Shown: one piece after another, positions 43,772 through 53,050 of the stretch | Numbering within the stretch: the stretch's first letter is position 1 | Layout of the letters: each line of letters opens with the position of its first letter | From: an uncultured Sunxiuqinia sp. | GTDB taxonomy: Bacteria; Bacteroidota; Bacteroidia; Bacteroidales; Prolixibacteraceae | Direction of reading: 5' to 3' | NCBI RefSeq assembly: GCF_947495665.1 | Contig: NZ_CANLZV010000006.1 | Location: forward strand, 1 to 64,000 | Length of the DNA stretch: 64,000 nucleotides | Translations under genes and position numbers: made by a program | Notes under the pieces: model-generated | Databases searched by the model: none | Told to the model about the DNA's origin: nothing | What the model saw: the letters and a program-made list of their open reading frames with translations, nothing else

Positions 43772-43886
43772 ATTCGTTGTCTGACCGCTAATTCATGCAA
43801 GGAAAGTCAGTCCTTGTCTTGCTGCGGTCTCAACCTGACTGGCACGCTTCAGGCTAAGTCCTGTGAATCATTAAAAACAAGAAAGT

Positions 43887-46817
43887 ATGTACCTCAACAA
43901 CCACTCATTTTTCAGTCTTCGCTACGGCACCCTTAGCATTGAAGAGTTGCTGGAACAAGCTTCAAACATGTCAGTAGAAAGCCTGGCCCTGACCGATATT
44001 AACACCACCATGGGCATTCCTGACTTCGTGAAAGCTGCCAGCTCCAAAGGGATTAAACCCGTTGCCGGTTGCGAATTCCGAAATGGCGATCAGCTCTTGT
44101 ATATCGGCTTGGCCCGTAACCGCGAAGGCCTGAAAGAATTAAACGACTGGCTGACGGAACATAACCTTCAGAAAAAAGAATTTCCGGCTGAGGCGCCACG
44201 CTTCAACCAGGTCTATGTTATTTATCCGTTCAGCAAAAAACACCAGAAACTACACGATCATGAGTTTATAGGAGTACGCCCCGATGAGGTAAACCAACTG
44301 CTAACTTCACCTTACCTTAGCGCGTCTCACCGCTTGGTTATTCTTCAACCCGTCAGTTTCACCAACCAATCGGGCTGGCACTTGCACAAAAGCCTGCGGG
44401 CTATCGATCACAACACACTGATTAGTAAACTTAGCTCCAGCCAGTCAGCTCCTGCTTCTGAAATTATGCTTCCGCCTGCCAGGCTTTATGAACGATTTTC
44501 CCGGTACCCGGAAATCATTCGTAACACCCAAAAAGTACTGGACGATTGCAACATCACCATTGATTTTAGCTCCTTCAAAAACAAAAAAGTGTTTACCCAC
44601 ACGGTGAGTACCGACAAACAATTGCTTGAAAAACTGGCCTTCGAGGGGATGATTTATCGCTACGGCACCAACAACCGGGAAGCCCGGGAGCGGGTCAGGC
44701 ATGAGTTAAATATTATTTTCAAGCTGAATTTTTCATCTTACTTTCTGATTGCCTGGGACATCATTCGCTACAGCATGTCACGCGATATTTATCATGTTGG
44801 GCGAGGAAGTGGAGCCAACAGCATTGTCGCTTACTGCCTGCGAATCACCGATGTTGACCCCATCAAACTCAACCTGTATTTCGAACGTTTTCTGAACCCC
44901 AAGCGTACCAGTCCGCCCGATTTCGACATCGACTATTCGTGGCGAGACCGGGACGAAATTCAACAGTACATTTTCAAGCGCTATGGCAAAGAACACACCG
45001 CCTTACTAGGAGCCACCTCCACCTTTAAAGGCCGATCCATTTACCGGGAGCTCGGGAAAGTGTTTGGCTTGCCCAAGGAAGAAATTGACCGGCTGATTCG
45101 TGATCCGGGAAACAGGCAAAATCAAAACAAAATCACGGAAGCCATCGAAAAACTCGCCCAACAGATGGCAGACTTTCCCAATGCAAGAAGCATCCACGCC
45201 GGAGGTATCCTGATTTCGGAAGAACCAATCACCTATTACTCTGCACTGGACTTGCCTCCCAAAGGGCTTCCAACCACCCAATGGGATATGTATGTGGCCG
45301 AAGACCTGCGCTTTGACAAGCTCGACATCCTCAGCCAGCGCGGCATTGGACACATCAAGGAAACTGTGGAAATTGTTCGTGAGAACCAGGGAAAGCAAGT
45401 TGATGTGCACCAGGTGAATCAGTTTTTTCAGGATAAAGAAGTAAAAAAACGCCTGCAAACCGCAGAAACCAATGGTTGTTTCTACATTGAAAGTCCGGCC
45501 ATGCGAGGATTGCTAAAAAAGCTGCAATGCAATGACTACCTCACGCTGGTGGCCGCCAGCTCCATCATCCGCCCCGGCGTGGCCAAGTCAGGCATGATGC
45601 GGCAGTACATTCACCGGTTTCACCATCCCAATGGGTTTCAATACCTGCACCCGATTATGAAAGAACAGCTGGAAGGAACCTATGGCGTGATGGTTTACCA
45701 GGAAGATGTGATCAAAGTGGCACACCATTTTGCAGGCCTCGATCTGGCCGAAGCCGATGTGCTGCGCCGGGCCATGAGCGGAAAGTACCGTTCGCGAACG
45801 GAATTCCAGCGCATCGAGGACACTTTTTTCAGCAACTGCCGGGCCAAAGGTTATCCCGATGCTTTAAGCTTGGAAGTGTGGCGCCAGATTGAGTCATTTG
45901 CCGGCTACTCGTTTTCCAAGGCCCATTCGGCATCGTATGCCGTAGAAAGCTTTCAAAGCCTGTTTCTGAAAACCTATTTTCCGCTGGAATTCATGGTTGC
46001 GGTCATCAACAATTTCGGTGGATTTTACCGCCCGTGGGTCTATTTCAATGAAGCCCAGCGCTGCGGCGCCCACATTGAACTGCCCTGTGTCAACCACAGC
46101 CGAAATGAAACACGAATTACAGGACGGACGATTTACACCGGTTTTGTATTTGTTCAAAACCTAGAGCAACAAACCATCAGCCGGCTGGTCTGCGAACGGG
46201 AAAAAAACGGCCCCTTCCAGTCACTCGCCGACTTTATTGAGCGTGTTACCATCGGCAAAGAACAACTCACCCTGCTCATCCGACTGGGGGCTTTTCGCTT
46301 CACCCAGAAAACCAAAGCTGCCTTGCTGTGGGAGGGACACCTTCTTTTAAACAAACCTATTCCGAAAGTAAAAAGCCCATCCATGTTTCAGGTTCAGGAG
46401 CGAAACTACCAACTCCCCAAGCTGGAACAATCGCCTTTACGCGATGCCTATGACGAGATTGAACTGTTGGAATTTCCAATCAGCATAAGCCTCTTCGACC
46501 TGCTACAAACCCGTTTTCGGGGCGAAGTTTTTGCAAAAAATATGCTTCAGCATGTTGGGCGTAAAGTGCGGATGCTGGGGCGTTTGGTAACCATAAAATA
46601 TGTTCGAACCGTAAAGAAGGAAATGATGCACTTCGGCACTTTCGTTGATGTGTATGGTGAGTTCTTTGACTCGGTCCACTTTCCGCCTTCGCTCAAGCAG
46701 TATCCGTTTCGGGGAGATGGCATTTACCTGCTGCTGGGCAAGGTTGTTGAAGAGTTTGGCTATCCTAGCCTTGAAGTCGAAAAAATGGCCAAGATGCCGT
46801 TTCAAACAGCCTCTTAA
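43887..46817 (+). CDS. DnaE2-like error-prone DNA polymerase III alpha subunit
   Basis: 976 residues, shorter than replicative DnaE (about 1160 or more) and near DnaE2 size. An N-terminal PHP domain (about 1-70) has lost metal ligands: NNHSFFSLRYG in place of the H-x-H motif and ALTDINTTMG in place of ALTDH, so no PHP exonuclease activity is expected. Palm with catalytic Asp residues in SPPDFDIDYSWRDRDE (about 343-358), GRGSGANSIVAYCLRITDVD, SIHAGGILIS and FEQUENT-family FAGYSFSKAHSASYAVESFQ motif; an OB-fold near the C-terminus (GRLVTIKYVRTVKKEMMHFG). No ImuA gene is beside it. With DinB it probably forms a mutagenic pair under the LexA-like repressor. Confidence 0.9.
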   Translation: MYLNNHSFFSLRYGTLSIEELLEQASNMSVESLALTDINTTMGIPDFVKAASSKGIKPVAGCEFRNGDQLLYIGLARNREGLKELNDWLTEHNLQKKEFPAEAPRFNQVYVIYPFSKKHQKLHDHEFIGVRPDEVNQLLTSPYLSASHRLVILQPVSFTNQSGWHLHKSLRAIDHNTLISKLSSSQSAPASEIMLPPARLYERFSRYPEIIRNTQKVLDDCNITIDFSSFKNKKVFTHTVSTDKQLLEKLAFEGMIYRYGTNNREARERVRHELNIIFKLNFSSYFLIAWDIIRYSMSRDIYHVGRGSGANSIVAYCLRITDVDPIKLNLYFERFLNPKRTSPPDFDIDYSWRDRDEIQQYIFKRYGKEHTALLGATSTFKGRSIYRELGKVFGLPKEEIDRLIRDPGNRQNQNKITEAIEKLAQQMADFPNARSIHAGGILISEEPITYYSALDLPPKGLPTTQWDMYVAEDLRFDKLDILSQRGIGHIKETVEIVRENQGKQVDVHQVNQFFQDKEVKKRLQTAETNGCFYIESPAMRGLLKKLQCNDYLTLVAASSIIRPGVAKSGMMRQYIHRFHHPNGFQYLHPIMKEQLEGTYGVMVYQEDVIKVAHHFAGLDLAEADVLRRAMSGKYRSRTEFQRIEDTFFSNCRAKGYPDALSLEVWRQIESFAGYSFSKAHSASYAVESFQSLFLKTYFPLEFMVAVINNFGGFYRPWVYFNEAQRCGAHIELPCVNHSRNETRITGRTIYTGFVFVQNLEQQTISRLVCEREKNGPFQSLADFIERVTIGKEQLTLLIRLGAFRFTQKTKAALLWEGHLLLNKPIPKVKSPSMFQVQERNYQLPKLEQSPLRDAYDEIELLEFPISISLFDLLQTRFRGEVFAKNMLQHVGRKVRMLGRLVTIKYVRTVKKEMMHFGTFVDVYGEFFDSVHFPPSLKQYPFRGDGIYLLLGKVVEEFGYPSLEVEKMAKMPFQTAS

Positions 46818-46852
46818 GCTCAACAAAGAGCAACTTCTGAACCGACTACCTG

Positions 46853-48862
46853 CTAGAAGTGAGATATTGATCGCTTGGCACGCACACCCTGATACTCTCC
46901 TTTTTTAACCACTTTCACAATATTCCGGATATTGGCTGCATGATCTGCCTCCGGGCAATCCACGCCATCATCGCAATTATTCAGCAAACGGGTTTCGCCA
47001 TAGCCTTTGTACACAATCCGCAAGGGATTGATGCCTTTCCACACAATATAATTGAAGATGGCTTTTGCCCTTCGTTTCGACAACAGCAGGTTTTCCTGAT
47101 CGTCTCCACGCGAATCGGTGTGCGATTCAATCCGAATCTCAACATCCGGAAACTGAACCAGATAGTCAATGAGTCCGTCCATGGTGTGAGCAATTTCGGA
47201 GTTAATCACCCAGCTATCGTTATAAAACTGAACATCATCTTCGCTCAACACCTGCAATGGCTCTCCGTTTTCAGTTTCCATATAAAGTGGCTCGGGCTCT
47301 CCTTCTTCCAGCACTTCCCGCTCAAGCAAAAGTTGTACGGTCGTTTCCTCCCCTTCCCGCAATTTTAAGGTTCCAAGCTCCACCTTATTTTTGAAATAGT
47401 ATTCTTTTTGCCCCTGAATGGTATAGCTCAGGCCTTTATTCACTTCAAACTGAAACATCCCGTCAGCCGAAGTCAGCTGGGTTGAAAGGGTGTCGGCAAA
47501 CGGATTGACCAGACTGATTTTAGCACCAGCCAAAGGCTGGCCGGTAACCATATCGTTAACCACGCCCCGAATAAAGACCGGGACAGACGGAATGCGAACA
47601 TAGTAAATGTCATCGTTGCCACGCCCGCCTTTTCGGTTCGAGGATAAGTACCCGGCAGTTCCGGTTTTATCCAGCACAAAGCTGAAATCATCTTTCGGAC
47701 TATTCAGCGGATATCCCATGTTTTTCACCGAATGGAAAGTCTCATTTTCAGGTACCGCCACATACACATCCAGCCCTCCCAGGCCGCCATGCCCATCGGA
47801 TGAAAAATAAAACAAGCCATCGTAGCTGACAAAGGGAGAAAGCTCATTGCCACTGGTGTTTATTGCCGGTCCAAGGTTCTCCGGCTCTGTCCAGTAACCT
47901 CCGCTAAATTCGGACCGATAAATATCTGTCCCGCCGTAACCTCCTGGCATATCTGATACAAAATACAGGACGCTCCCCGTGGTGTCGACCGCCGGGTGTC
48001 CGGTGGAATAATCATCACTGTTGAATACAAACTCTCCCCGGTATTCCCACTCTCCTTGTTCCTTACCACCAAACAAAATTTTCAGGTTTACCTCGCCATC
48101 CTTCCCCTTGCTAACATTGTGCCCTTTCCCTACGTTATTGCGTGTAATATACACCCGGTCGCGGTAAGGGTCAAACGCCACCGGCCCGTCATGATAGCTT
48201 GTCTCCAACTTGGGCGCAAATTTTTCAACATTAAGAATATCGCCATTGGGCCCCCGGTCGCCAATAAACAAATTGAGGTAAGGCAATTCGTTCCATTTAT
48301 ATTTTAAGCCAGGCACTCCGTTTACCGCCTTGGTCGATGAAAAAACAAGCTGATCGCGATAAAAGGCAACCCCCAATTCCGATCCGTCGGTGTTCAACGA
48401 AACCGGACGAATTTTATACCGGGTTGAATCACGATGCAATAAACGAATTTGCTCCAGCAACGAGGTTTGAGAGTCAATGCGCTCGTCACCTGGCTTTAGC
48501 TGTGCATACCTGGCCAGCAACTTTTCAGCCTCCTGGTAACGCCCATTACTCTTCAGCACCTGCGAGTAACTAAACACGTCTTCCGGCGATTCTTCTCCGC
48601 AATCAATCAGGAGTTTCAGCCATTTCTCAACCGATTCGGTATCCCCAATTTTTTGATTGGCCTTAGCCAGCTGCCGAATGACATAAGTATCTTCCGGGTT
48701 CTTTTCGTAGGCGAATTCGTATAAGCCAATCGCTTCAATAAAAGCAAAATCCGCATAGCTTTTATCAGCCAAACGAATCGTTATTTTTTGGGCAAGAGTA
48801 AACGAGCAAAGCAGCAAGAAAAAAAACGAAGTCAGGATAATTTTACGTGTTGCCGGTCTCAT
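46853..48862 (-). CDS. OmpA-family protein with TPR and WD40-like repeats (PorE-type T9SS partner)
   Basis: 669 residues: signal peptide (about 1-24), TPR helices (about 30-130), PD40/WD40-like beta-propeller repeats (about 150-420; LGVAFYRDQLVFSSTKAVNG, GNELSPFVSYDGLFYFSSDG), a carboxypeptidase-D-type regulatory fold (about 435-510) and a C-terminal OmpA domain (about 545-655; IRIESHTDSRGDDQENLLLS) that binds peptidoglycan. Such proteins pair with PorP/SprF proteins, encoded here 17 bp upstream, to anchor surface assemblies to the cell wall. Last gene of the T9SS surface operon. Confidence 0.92.
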   Translation of the reverse strand: MRPATRKIILTSFFFLLLCSFTLAQKITIRLADKSYADFAFIEAIGLYEFAYEKNPEDTYVIRQLAKANQKIGDTESVEKWLKLLIDCGEESPEDVFSYSQVLKSNGRYQEAEKLLARYAQLKPGDERIDSQTSLLEQIRLLHRDSTRYKIRPVSLNTDGSELGVAFYRDQLVFSSTKAVNGVPGLKYKWNELPYLNLFIGDRGPNGDILNVEKFAPKLETSYHDGPVAFDPYRDRVYITRNNVGKGHNVSKGKDGEVNLKILFGGKEQGEWEYRGEFVFNSDDYSTGHPAVDTTGSVLYFVSDMPGGYGGTDIYRSEFSGGYWTEPENLGPAINTSGNELSPFVSYDGLFYFSSDGHGGLGGLDVYVAVPENETFHSVKNMGYPLNSPKDDFSFVLDKTGTAGYLSSNRKGGRGNDDIYYVRIPSVPVFIRGVVNDMVTGQPLAGAKISLVNPFADTLSTQLTSADGMFQFEVNKGLSYTIQGQKEYYFKNKVELGTLKLREGEETTVQLLLEREVLEEGEPEPLYMETENGEPLQVLSEDDVQFYNDSWVINSEIAHTMDGLIDYLVQFPDVEIRIESHTDSRGDDQENLLLSKRRAKAIFNYIVWKGINPLRIVYKGYGETRLLNNCDDGVDCPEADHAANIRNIVKVVKKGEYQGVRAKRSISHF

Positions 48863-48879
48863 CAGGTTTTCAGGTTTAG

Positions 48880-49815
48880 TTAAAAATAACGTGGCGACCG
48901 GACTTTGTCCCGCCCGAAGTTAAAGTCATAGCTCACTAATATTTCATGCGTTCCGTTGTTGTAAACGCCGAAATCGGTTGCTGTGATATCATAAGAATAA
49001 CCCACTTTCAAGCTCTTTGAAATTTGAACCTGCATCATGCCCCCCACGGCATCGCCCACCCGGTACATGGCACCAAGCCACAGACGCTCATAAAAAAGAA
49101 ACTGGGCTGTCAAGTCTAAATCCAGCGGTATATTCGTACTGTACTTGACTAAGAAATAGGGTTTAAACTTGATGATCCGGTTCAAGTCAAAAACATAGCC
49201 GGCCATCAAAAACAAGTGAATATTTTCTTTACTCACATATTCGGACGACGAATTGTGCCGGTTAATTTTATTCTCAATAAGCTTTGGCACCGAGAGCCCG
49301 ACCATGCTTCGCTCCGAATGGTAGTAGATGCCCAGCCCCACATTGGGCAGGAAATTGCGCGTAATATCACTGGCAAATACCGGATCATTCGGATCGACCG
49401 TTTCCAGATCGGACAGCTTGGCTTCAAAAAAGTTAACGCCTGCCTTTAATCCAAAAGACAGGTAACGCCCACGCGTAAAATCAATGCTGTACGAATAATC
49501 GGCATAAGCTCCGGTTTGATTAATAGGGCCCAGCTGGTCTTTCAACAAGGAAAATCCCAAGCCCATGTGCTGTCTGGAAATTGGAGCATGCATCACGAAA
49601 GATTGTGTCGCCGGAGCACCCTCAAAGGAAACCCACTGGTTACGCGACATAACCATAAGACTGAGCACATTGCCGGAGCCGGCATAGGCCGGATTTACGG
49701 AAAGGATATTGTTCATATACTGCGTATACATCGGATCTTGCTGCGCCCAACTTTCCGTTACCGGGAAAAGAACAACACTAAACACCCCCAATATCAGTGC
49801 AAACAATCGCTTCAT
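48880..49815 (-). CDS. PorP/SprF-family outer-membrane protein
   Basis: 311 residues: signal peptide ending near SWAQQ, then the family N-terminus QDPMYTQYMNNILSVNPAYA and a beta-barrel made of alternating strands (GLGFSLLKDQLGPINQTGAY, FGLKAGVNFFEAKL), ending FNFGRDKVRSPRYF. In Flavobacterium SprF is needed for export and attachment of its partner SprB, which carries a type B sorting domain. By analogy this protein serves the type B protein encoded directly upstream (50084-52093). Confidence 0.95.
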   Translation of the reverse strand: MKRLFALILGVFSVVLFPVTESWAQQDPMYTQYMNNILSVNPAYAGSGNVLSLMVMSRNQWVSFEGAPATQSFVMHAPISRQHMGLGFSLLKDQLGPINQTGAYADYSYSIDFTRGRYLSFGLKAGVNFFEAKLSDLETVDPNDPVFASDITRNFLPNVGLGIYYHSERSMVGLSVPKLIENKINRHNSSSEYVSKENIHLFLMAGYVFDLNRIIKFKPYFLVKYSTNIPLDLDLTAQFLFYERLWLGAMYRVGDAVGGMMQVQISKSLKVGYSYDITATDFGVYNNGTHEILVSYDFNFGRDKVRSPRYF

Positions 49816-49867
49816 TAAACTGTGTCCCTCATTGGCTTCATGCTAAAAACGCACTCAATTTCAGCGA

Positions 49868-49875
49868 CAAACATA
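49868..49875 (-). promoter_or_regulatory. Possible internal -7 box before porP/sprF-like gene
   Basis: TATGTTTG on the minus strand fits TAnnTTTG, 52 bp before the start, in the 268 bp gap after the type B protein gene. No TTG sits at exactly 19 bp spacing (17 and 23 bp instead), so this is weak. Confidence 0.3.
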
Positions 49876-50083
49876 CCACTTGAAAAGCCCTGCAAAAACA
49901 AGTAGTTAGCAAACCCGGAAAAAGGTATAGCGAAAAGGCTTGTGGAACTATCTACCATCAGGCAGCACGCACCACTACCCGCTTTGGGAAGTGTAGAAGT
50001 GCCCGGCAAGGGCTGATTCTTGGAGCTGCAGCAAGCGCCCCAAGCTGTTCGTTTCAATGTCATATCCAGAGGTTAATTATCCG

Positions 50084-52093
50084 TTAGCGGTCCAGGTAAA
50101 CAAAGCCCGTGACTTTCTCTTTTCCCCGCCCCAAATCCAGGATGTAATAGTAGGTTCCGGTAGCAATCTGTCCGTCACCAAAACGGATTCCTTTGCTGGC
50201 TGTGCCATCCCAAAAGCCATCGCCACTTCGCCCATAGTTATTCGATTCATAAATCAAGCTTCCCCAACGATTCAGAATCCGGAGCTTAACACGTTCATAG
50301 CCATCAATCCCGATAATTTCGAAATAATCATTTATACCGTCGCCATTGGGCGAGAAGGCATTGGGGATAAACAGTGCCTCATCACTGATCCGCACCAAAA
50401 CATTGGCTTCATCACAGTGATTGGAGTAGTCGCACACCGCATAAATAAATTCATCGGCCCCCACATAGTACGGGTTAGGCGTATAAGTAATGATGGAGTC
50501 AGAAGTGACATGAGCAACTCCCTGGCTCGGAGGCGACACAATAGTAATGGATTGCGGATCGAGTTGTCCCTTCGGAGCATCATTCCTAAGCACGTTGATA
50601 TCAGCATAGGTATTGACCAACACGTCTGCCTGGTCATCCGCTGCCGTAACCTGAACAAGCAGGCCTACCACCACCGAATCCAAGGCCGAACAGCCAAAAC
50701 GATCCGTTACCTGAAGGTAGTATTTCCCCAGTCCCAAAACTTGTGGCGTTGCAGTTTGTGCCCCGCTTACAAGCAAACCATCGCCCGATGACCACCAATT
50801 GAACGACAGGTCAGTACCTGCGCTTGAGGAAGCATCGAGCAAAATAACTTCGTTCGGTGAGTTGACAAACACCTGCCTGTCCAGTCCAATTTGGGGCGAA
50901 GGCAGCACTTCCACAAAAACATCATCAGTCGCTGTTTTCCCCCGACTGTCGGTAACCGTAACGGTATAACGCGCAGAGGCTTCCCCCCTTAAAAGAGGTG
51001 TCGGACTTGCCGGATCATCCAGCCCGGCCGTTGGCGACCAGCTATAGCTCAGTTTTCCAACGCCTGTACTTTTGCTGGCATCCAAACGAACAGTTCCACA
51101 ACTTCCTGTCTCCAGCCGCTCAGTTTCAATGATGGCTACCGGCCGGTCTTCCTGGGGCAAAACAACAATTGTTCGGGTATAAACTTGCGATGAACAGCCC
51201 GCCTGGTTAGTGGCTTGCACACTTAATCGGTTCACGCCCGACAAGTTCCAGTTTATTGGTTCGGTGGTGTTGGTTTCCGAACTCAACTGAAGCAACCCTC
51301 CATTAGGCTTTGAAAGTGTCCAGGAATAAGTGTATGCAGAGGCCCCTTGTACCGAATACGCAGAGATCGTCCCAAACGCCACTTCATCCTCATTGGTGTT
51401 GAAGCTAATTTCTGGAGCAGACACCAGCGTAGTGGTTTGAATATCTTTTCCCTCACGGGCGGGAATGGTCAAATTTTGTTTGTCGGTTACTTCAATTAGC
51501 TGAATAGAAACAACCGTATTCTGTGTTGGATCAGCCTCAAAGGCCGTTTCCGGAATATGCAGTTGTTGATTCAGGTAGCTAACGGTTTGCGTTGGTTGTG
51601 GCACATCGTTGACCGTAAAGGAAACCCTTACCGGAAAACGATCAGCCGTCCAAAAGCTGCCCTGATCATCTAAAAACTGAAGCTCAACCGAAAAATCGTT
51701 GTTCCCTTCCTGGTAACATTGGGTGGTCGAAGCATTGGTAACTGCCAGGCCTAAATCTCCAGTTGGAACGACTTCGATAGGAAGTGATCGTCCTGTGGAA
51801 CATCCCAACGGGTTCGTTTCCAATAGGACAATAAAATAAGAACTGGCTTTATGGAATACCAATTTGGTGTGACTTTCTTCTGCTGAAGCAATAAAGTCAT
51901 AGGAATCCTGATTTGCGGGGATCAACGCATTCTCATCTAAGAACACGCCCCACAAATATTCATTTTCATCCACAGCTTCAACTTCGAAAGAAATTTCCTG
52001 TCCAATAAAATAAGAAGTCTGCGCTTGTAATTTAATTACCCCAGTAATTAAAATGAAAAGAGAAATCAATCCTATGGCAATTTCCTTTTTCAT
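50084..52093 (-). CDS. T9SS type B sorting-domain surface protein with PKD-like and cadherin-like repeats
   Basis: 669 residues with signal peptide MKKEIAIGLISLFILITGVI. Order: shared module A (about 25-112), shared module B (about 112-245), PKD/SprB-like repeats (about 245-500; LSYSWSPTAGLDDPASPTPL, GCSALDSVVVG), an Ig-like tandem domain (about 500-575; PNPYYVGADEFIYAVCDYSN) and a C-terminal gliding-motility-type CTD (IPNAFSPNGDGINDYFEIIG to the end) that is the T9SS type B sorting signal. It is exported to the surface and handled by the PorP/SprF protein encoded next. Modules A and B are also found in the two genes upstream. Confidence 0.93.
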   Translation of the reverse strand: MKKEIAIGLISLFILITGVIKLQAQTSYFIGQEISFEVEAVDENEYLWGVFLDENALIPANQDSYDFIASAEESHTKLVFHKASSYFIVLLETNPLGCSTGRSLPIEVVPTGDLGLAVTNASTTQCYQEGNNDFSVELQFLDDQGSFWTADRFPVRVSFTVNDVPQPTQTVSYLNQQLHIPETAFEADPTQNTVVSIQLIEVTDKQNLTIPAREGKDIQTTTLVSAPEISFNTNEDEVAFGTISAYSVQGASAYTYSWTLSKPNGGLLQLSSETNTTEPINWNLSGVNRLSVQATNQAGCSSQVYTRTIVVLPQEDRPVAIIETERLETGSCGTVRLDASKSTGVGKLSYSWSPTAGLDDPASPTPLLRGEASARYTVTVTDSRGKTATDDVFVEVLPSPQIGLDRQVFVNSPNEVILLDASSSAGTDLSFNWWSSGDGLLVSGAQTATPQVLGLGKYYLQVTDRFGCSALDSVVVGLLVQVTAADDQADVLVNTYADINVLRNDAPKGQLDPQSITIVSPPSQGVAHVTSDSIITYTPNPYYVGADEFIYAVCDYSNHCDEANVLVRISDEALFIPNAFSPNGDGINDYFEIIGIDGYERVKLRILNRWGSLIYESNNYGRSGDGFWDGTASKGIRFGDGQIATGTYYYILDLGRGKEKVTGFVYLDR

Positions 52094-52099
52094 TGAAAA

Positions 52100-52130
52100 T
52101 ATACCACCTCAAGAGTTTTGAGGTGGTATA
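52100..52130 (-). other. 13 bp hairpin inside the T9SS operon
   Basis: TATACCACCTCAA (52100-52112) and TTGAGGTGGTATA (52118-52130) pair perfectly across a 5-nt loop. It fills the 55 bp gap between two genes; on the minus strand only TTTTC follows, so it is a partial terminator or an mRNA-stabilising or processing element that sets different levels for the flanking genes. Confidence 0.65.
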
Positions 52131-52148
52131 ATTTTCTATTCAAGTTCT

Positions 52149-53000
52149 TTAATCGACTGTAATCGCACTTGTGTTTGGATAAGTATTTCTGGTGTAGTTA
52201 ATCGCATTTCCTTTACTATCTGTTTCTGTAATTTTACCAGCTCCAACTTCTAAATTAGTTCCTACAAATTGAACAAGAAGATCATCAGAGCTAGATGTTC
52301 CTGGATTATCGGCTACAGTTACTGCAATCGTGAATTTATTTAATCCATCAACCGAAATAGTACCTGATCCTGTTGTAGAAATACCGCTCACCTCTGTTGG
52401 AGTACCAACTACCACAACAGTTGCAGTCTTAGTTACATCAGCCGCATCTTTCACTGTCAATATGTAGTCAAAAGCCCAACCATCCTGAGGATTAAATAGA
52501 GAGCCTTCGTTTTCCAATGAAACAGTAAAATACACAACATTGTCAAGCGGGGTGATTGCTTCAGACATATTAAAAATTCGTCCTGCCCCTTCCATGCAAG
52601 TCTCTAAATCGATGACGTTTTCACTTGCATCCTCATTAACCACAACTAAATCATATGAAGCAGCATTAATTGCAACACTAGTATACCGACTAGTAGAACA
52701 GTTACCAATTGTTTCTGTCACTCCTACATAGTAAGTGGTAGGAGCAATATTCGTCCATGTAATTGTAACTTCGTGAGTTCCTTCGCCCGAAATGATGTAG
52801 TTTGCATTAGAATTAGAGCCAACTGCTGTTTTTAAAGTCGCGTCGGTGTAAACTTCCCATGCATAGCTAGCAGCAGCACCGTGGTCGTCAACTCGAAAAG
52901 TATGAACTTCTCCAGGATAGTGAGTAGCATCTTGTGCCAGCACATTGGCGCTCATGCCCAGAAAAATTAGTACGCTAAATAAAGTAAAGAACTTTTTCAT
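52149..53000 (-). CDS. Secreted two-domain protein of unknown function (modules A and B only)
   Basis: 283 residues: signal peptide MKKFFTLFSVLIFLGMSANV (cleaved near VLAQ), module A (about 24-122; YPGEVHTFRVDD, SYAWEVY, NCSTSRYTSVAI) and module B (about 122-283; ETCMEGAGRIFN, GWAFDYILTV). It consists solely of the pair of domains that also end the upstream protein and begin the downstream one. No T9SS sorting domain is present; it ends NTYPNTSAITVD. Possibly a subunit that assembles with the neighbours through these modules. No known family recognised with confidence. Confidence 0.8.
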   Translation of the reverse strand: MKKFFTLFSVLIFLGMSANVLAQDATHYPGEVHTFRVDDHGAAASYAWEVYTDATLKTAVGSNSNANYIISGEGTHEVTITWTNIAPTTYYVGVTETIGNCSTSRYTSVAINAASYDLVVVNEDASENVIDLETCMEGAGRIFNMSEAITPLDNVVYFTVSLENEGSLFNPQDGWAFDYILTVKDAADVTKTATVVVVGTPTEVSGISTTGSGTISVDGLNKFTIAVTVADNPGTSSSDDLLVQFVGTNLEVGAGKITETDSKGNAINYTRNTYPNTSAITVD

Positions 53001-53050
53001 CTGTAAAAATTAAGGTTATTATTTTTATTATCTATCTATCACATTATTGA

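Noticed and set aside
49815-50063. 82-codon open frame on the minus strand between the type B protein gene and the porP/sprF-like gene, sharing a TAATG overlap with the latter
   Set aside because: Composition is odd (many Cys, Ser, Pro), no family or signal peptide is recognisable, and a -7-like box lies inside it; more likely an untranslated leader.
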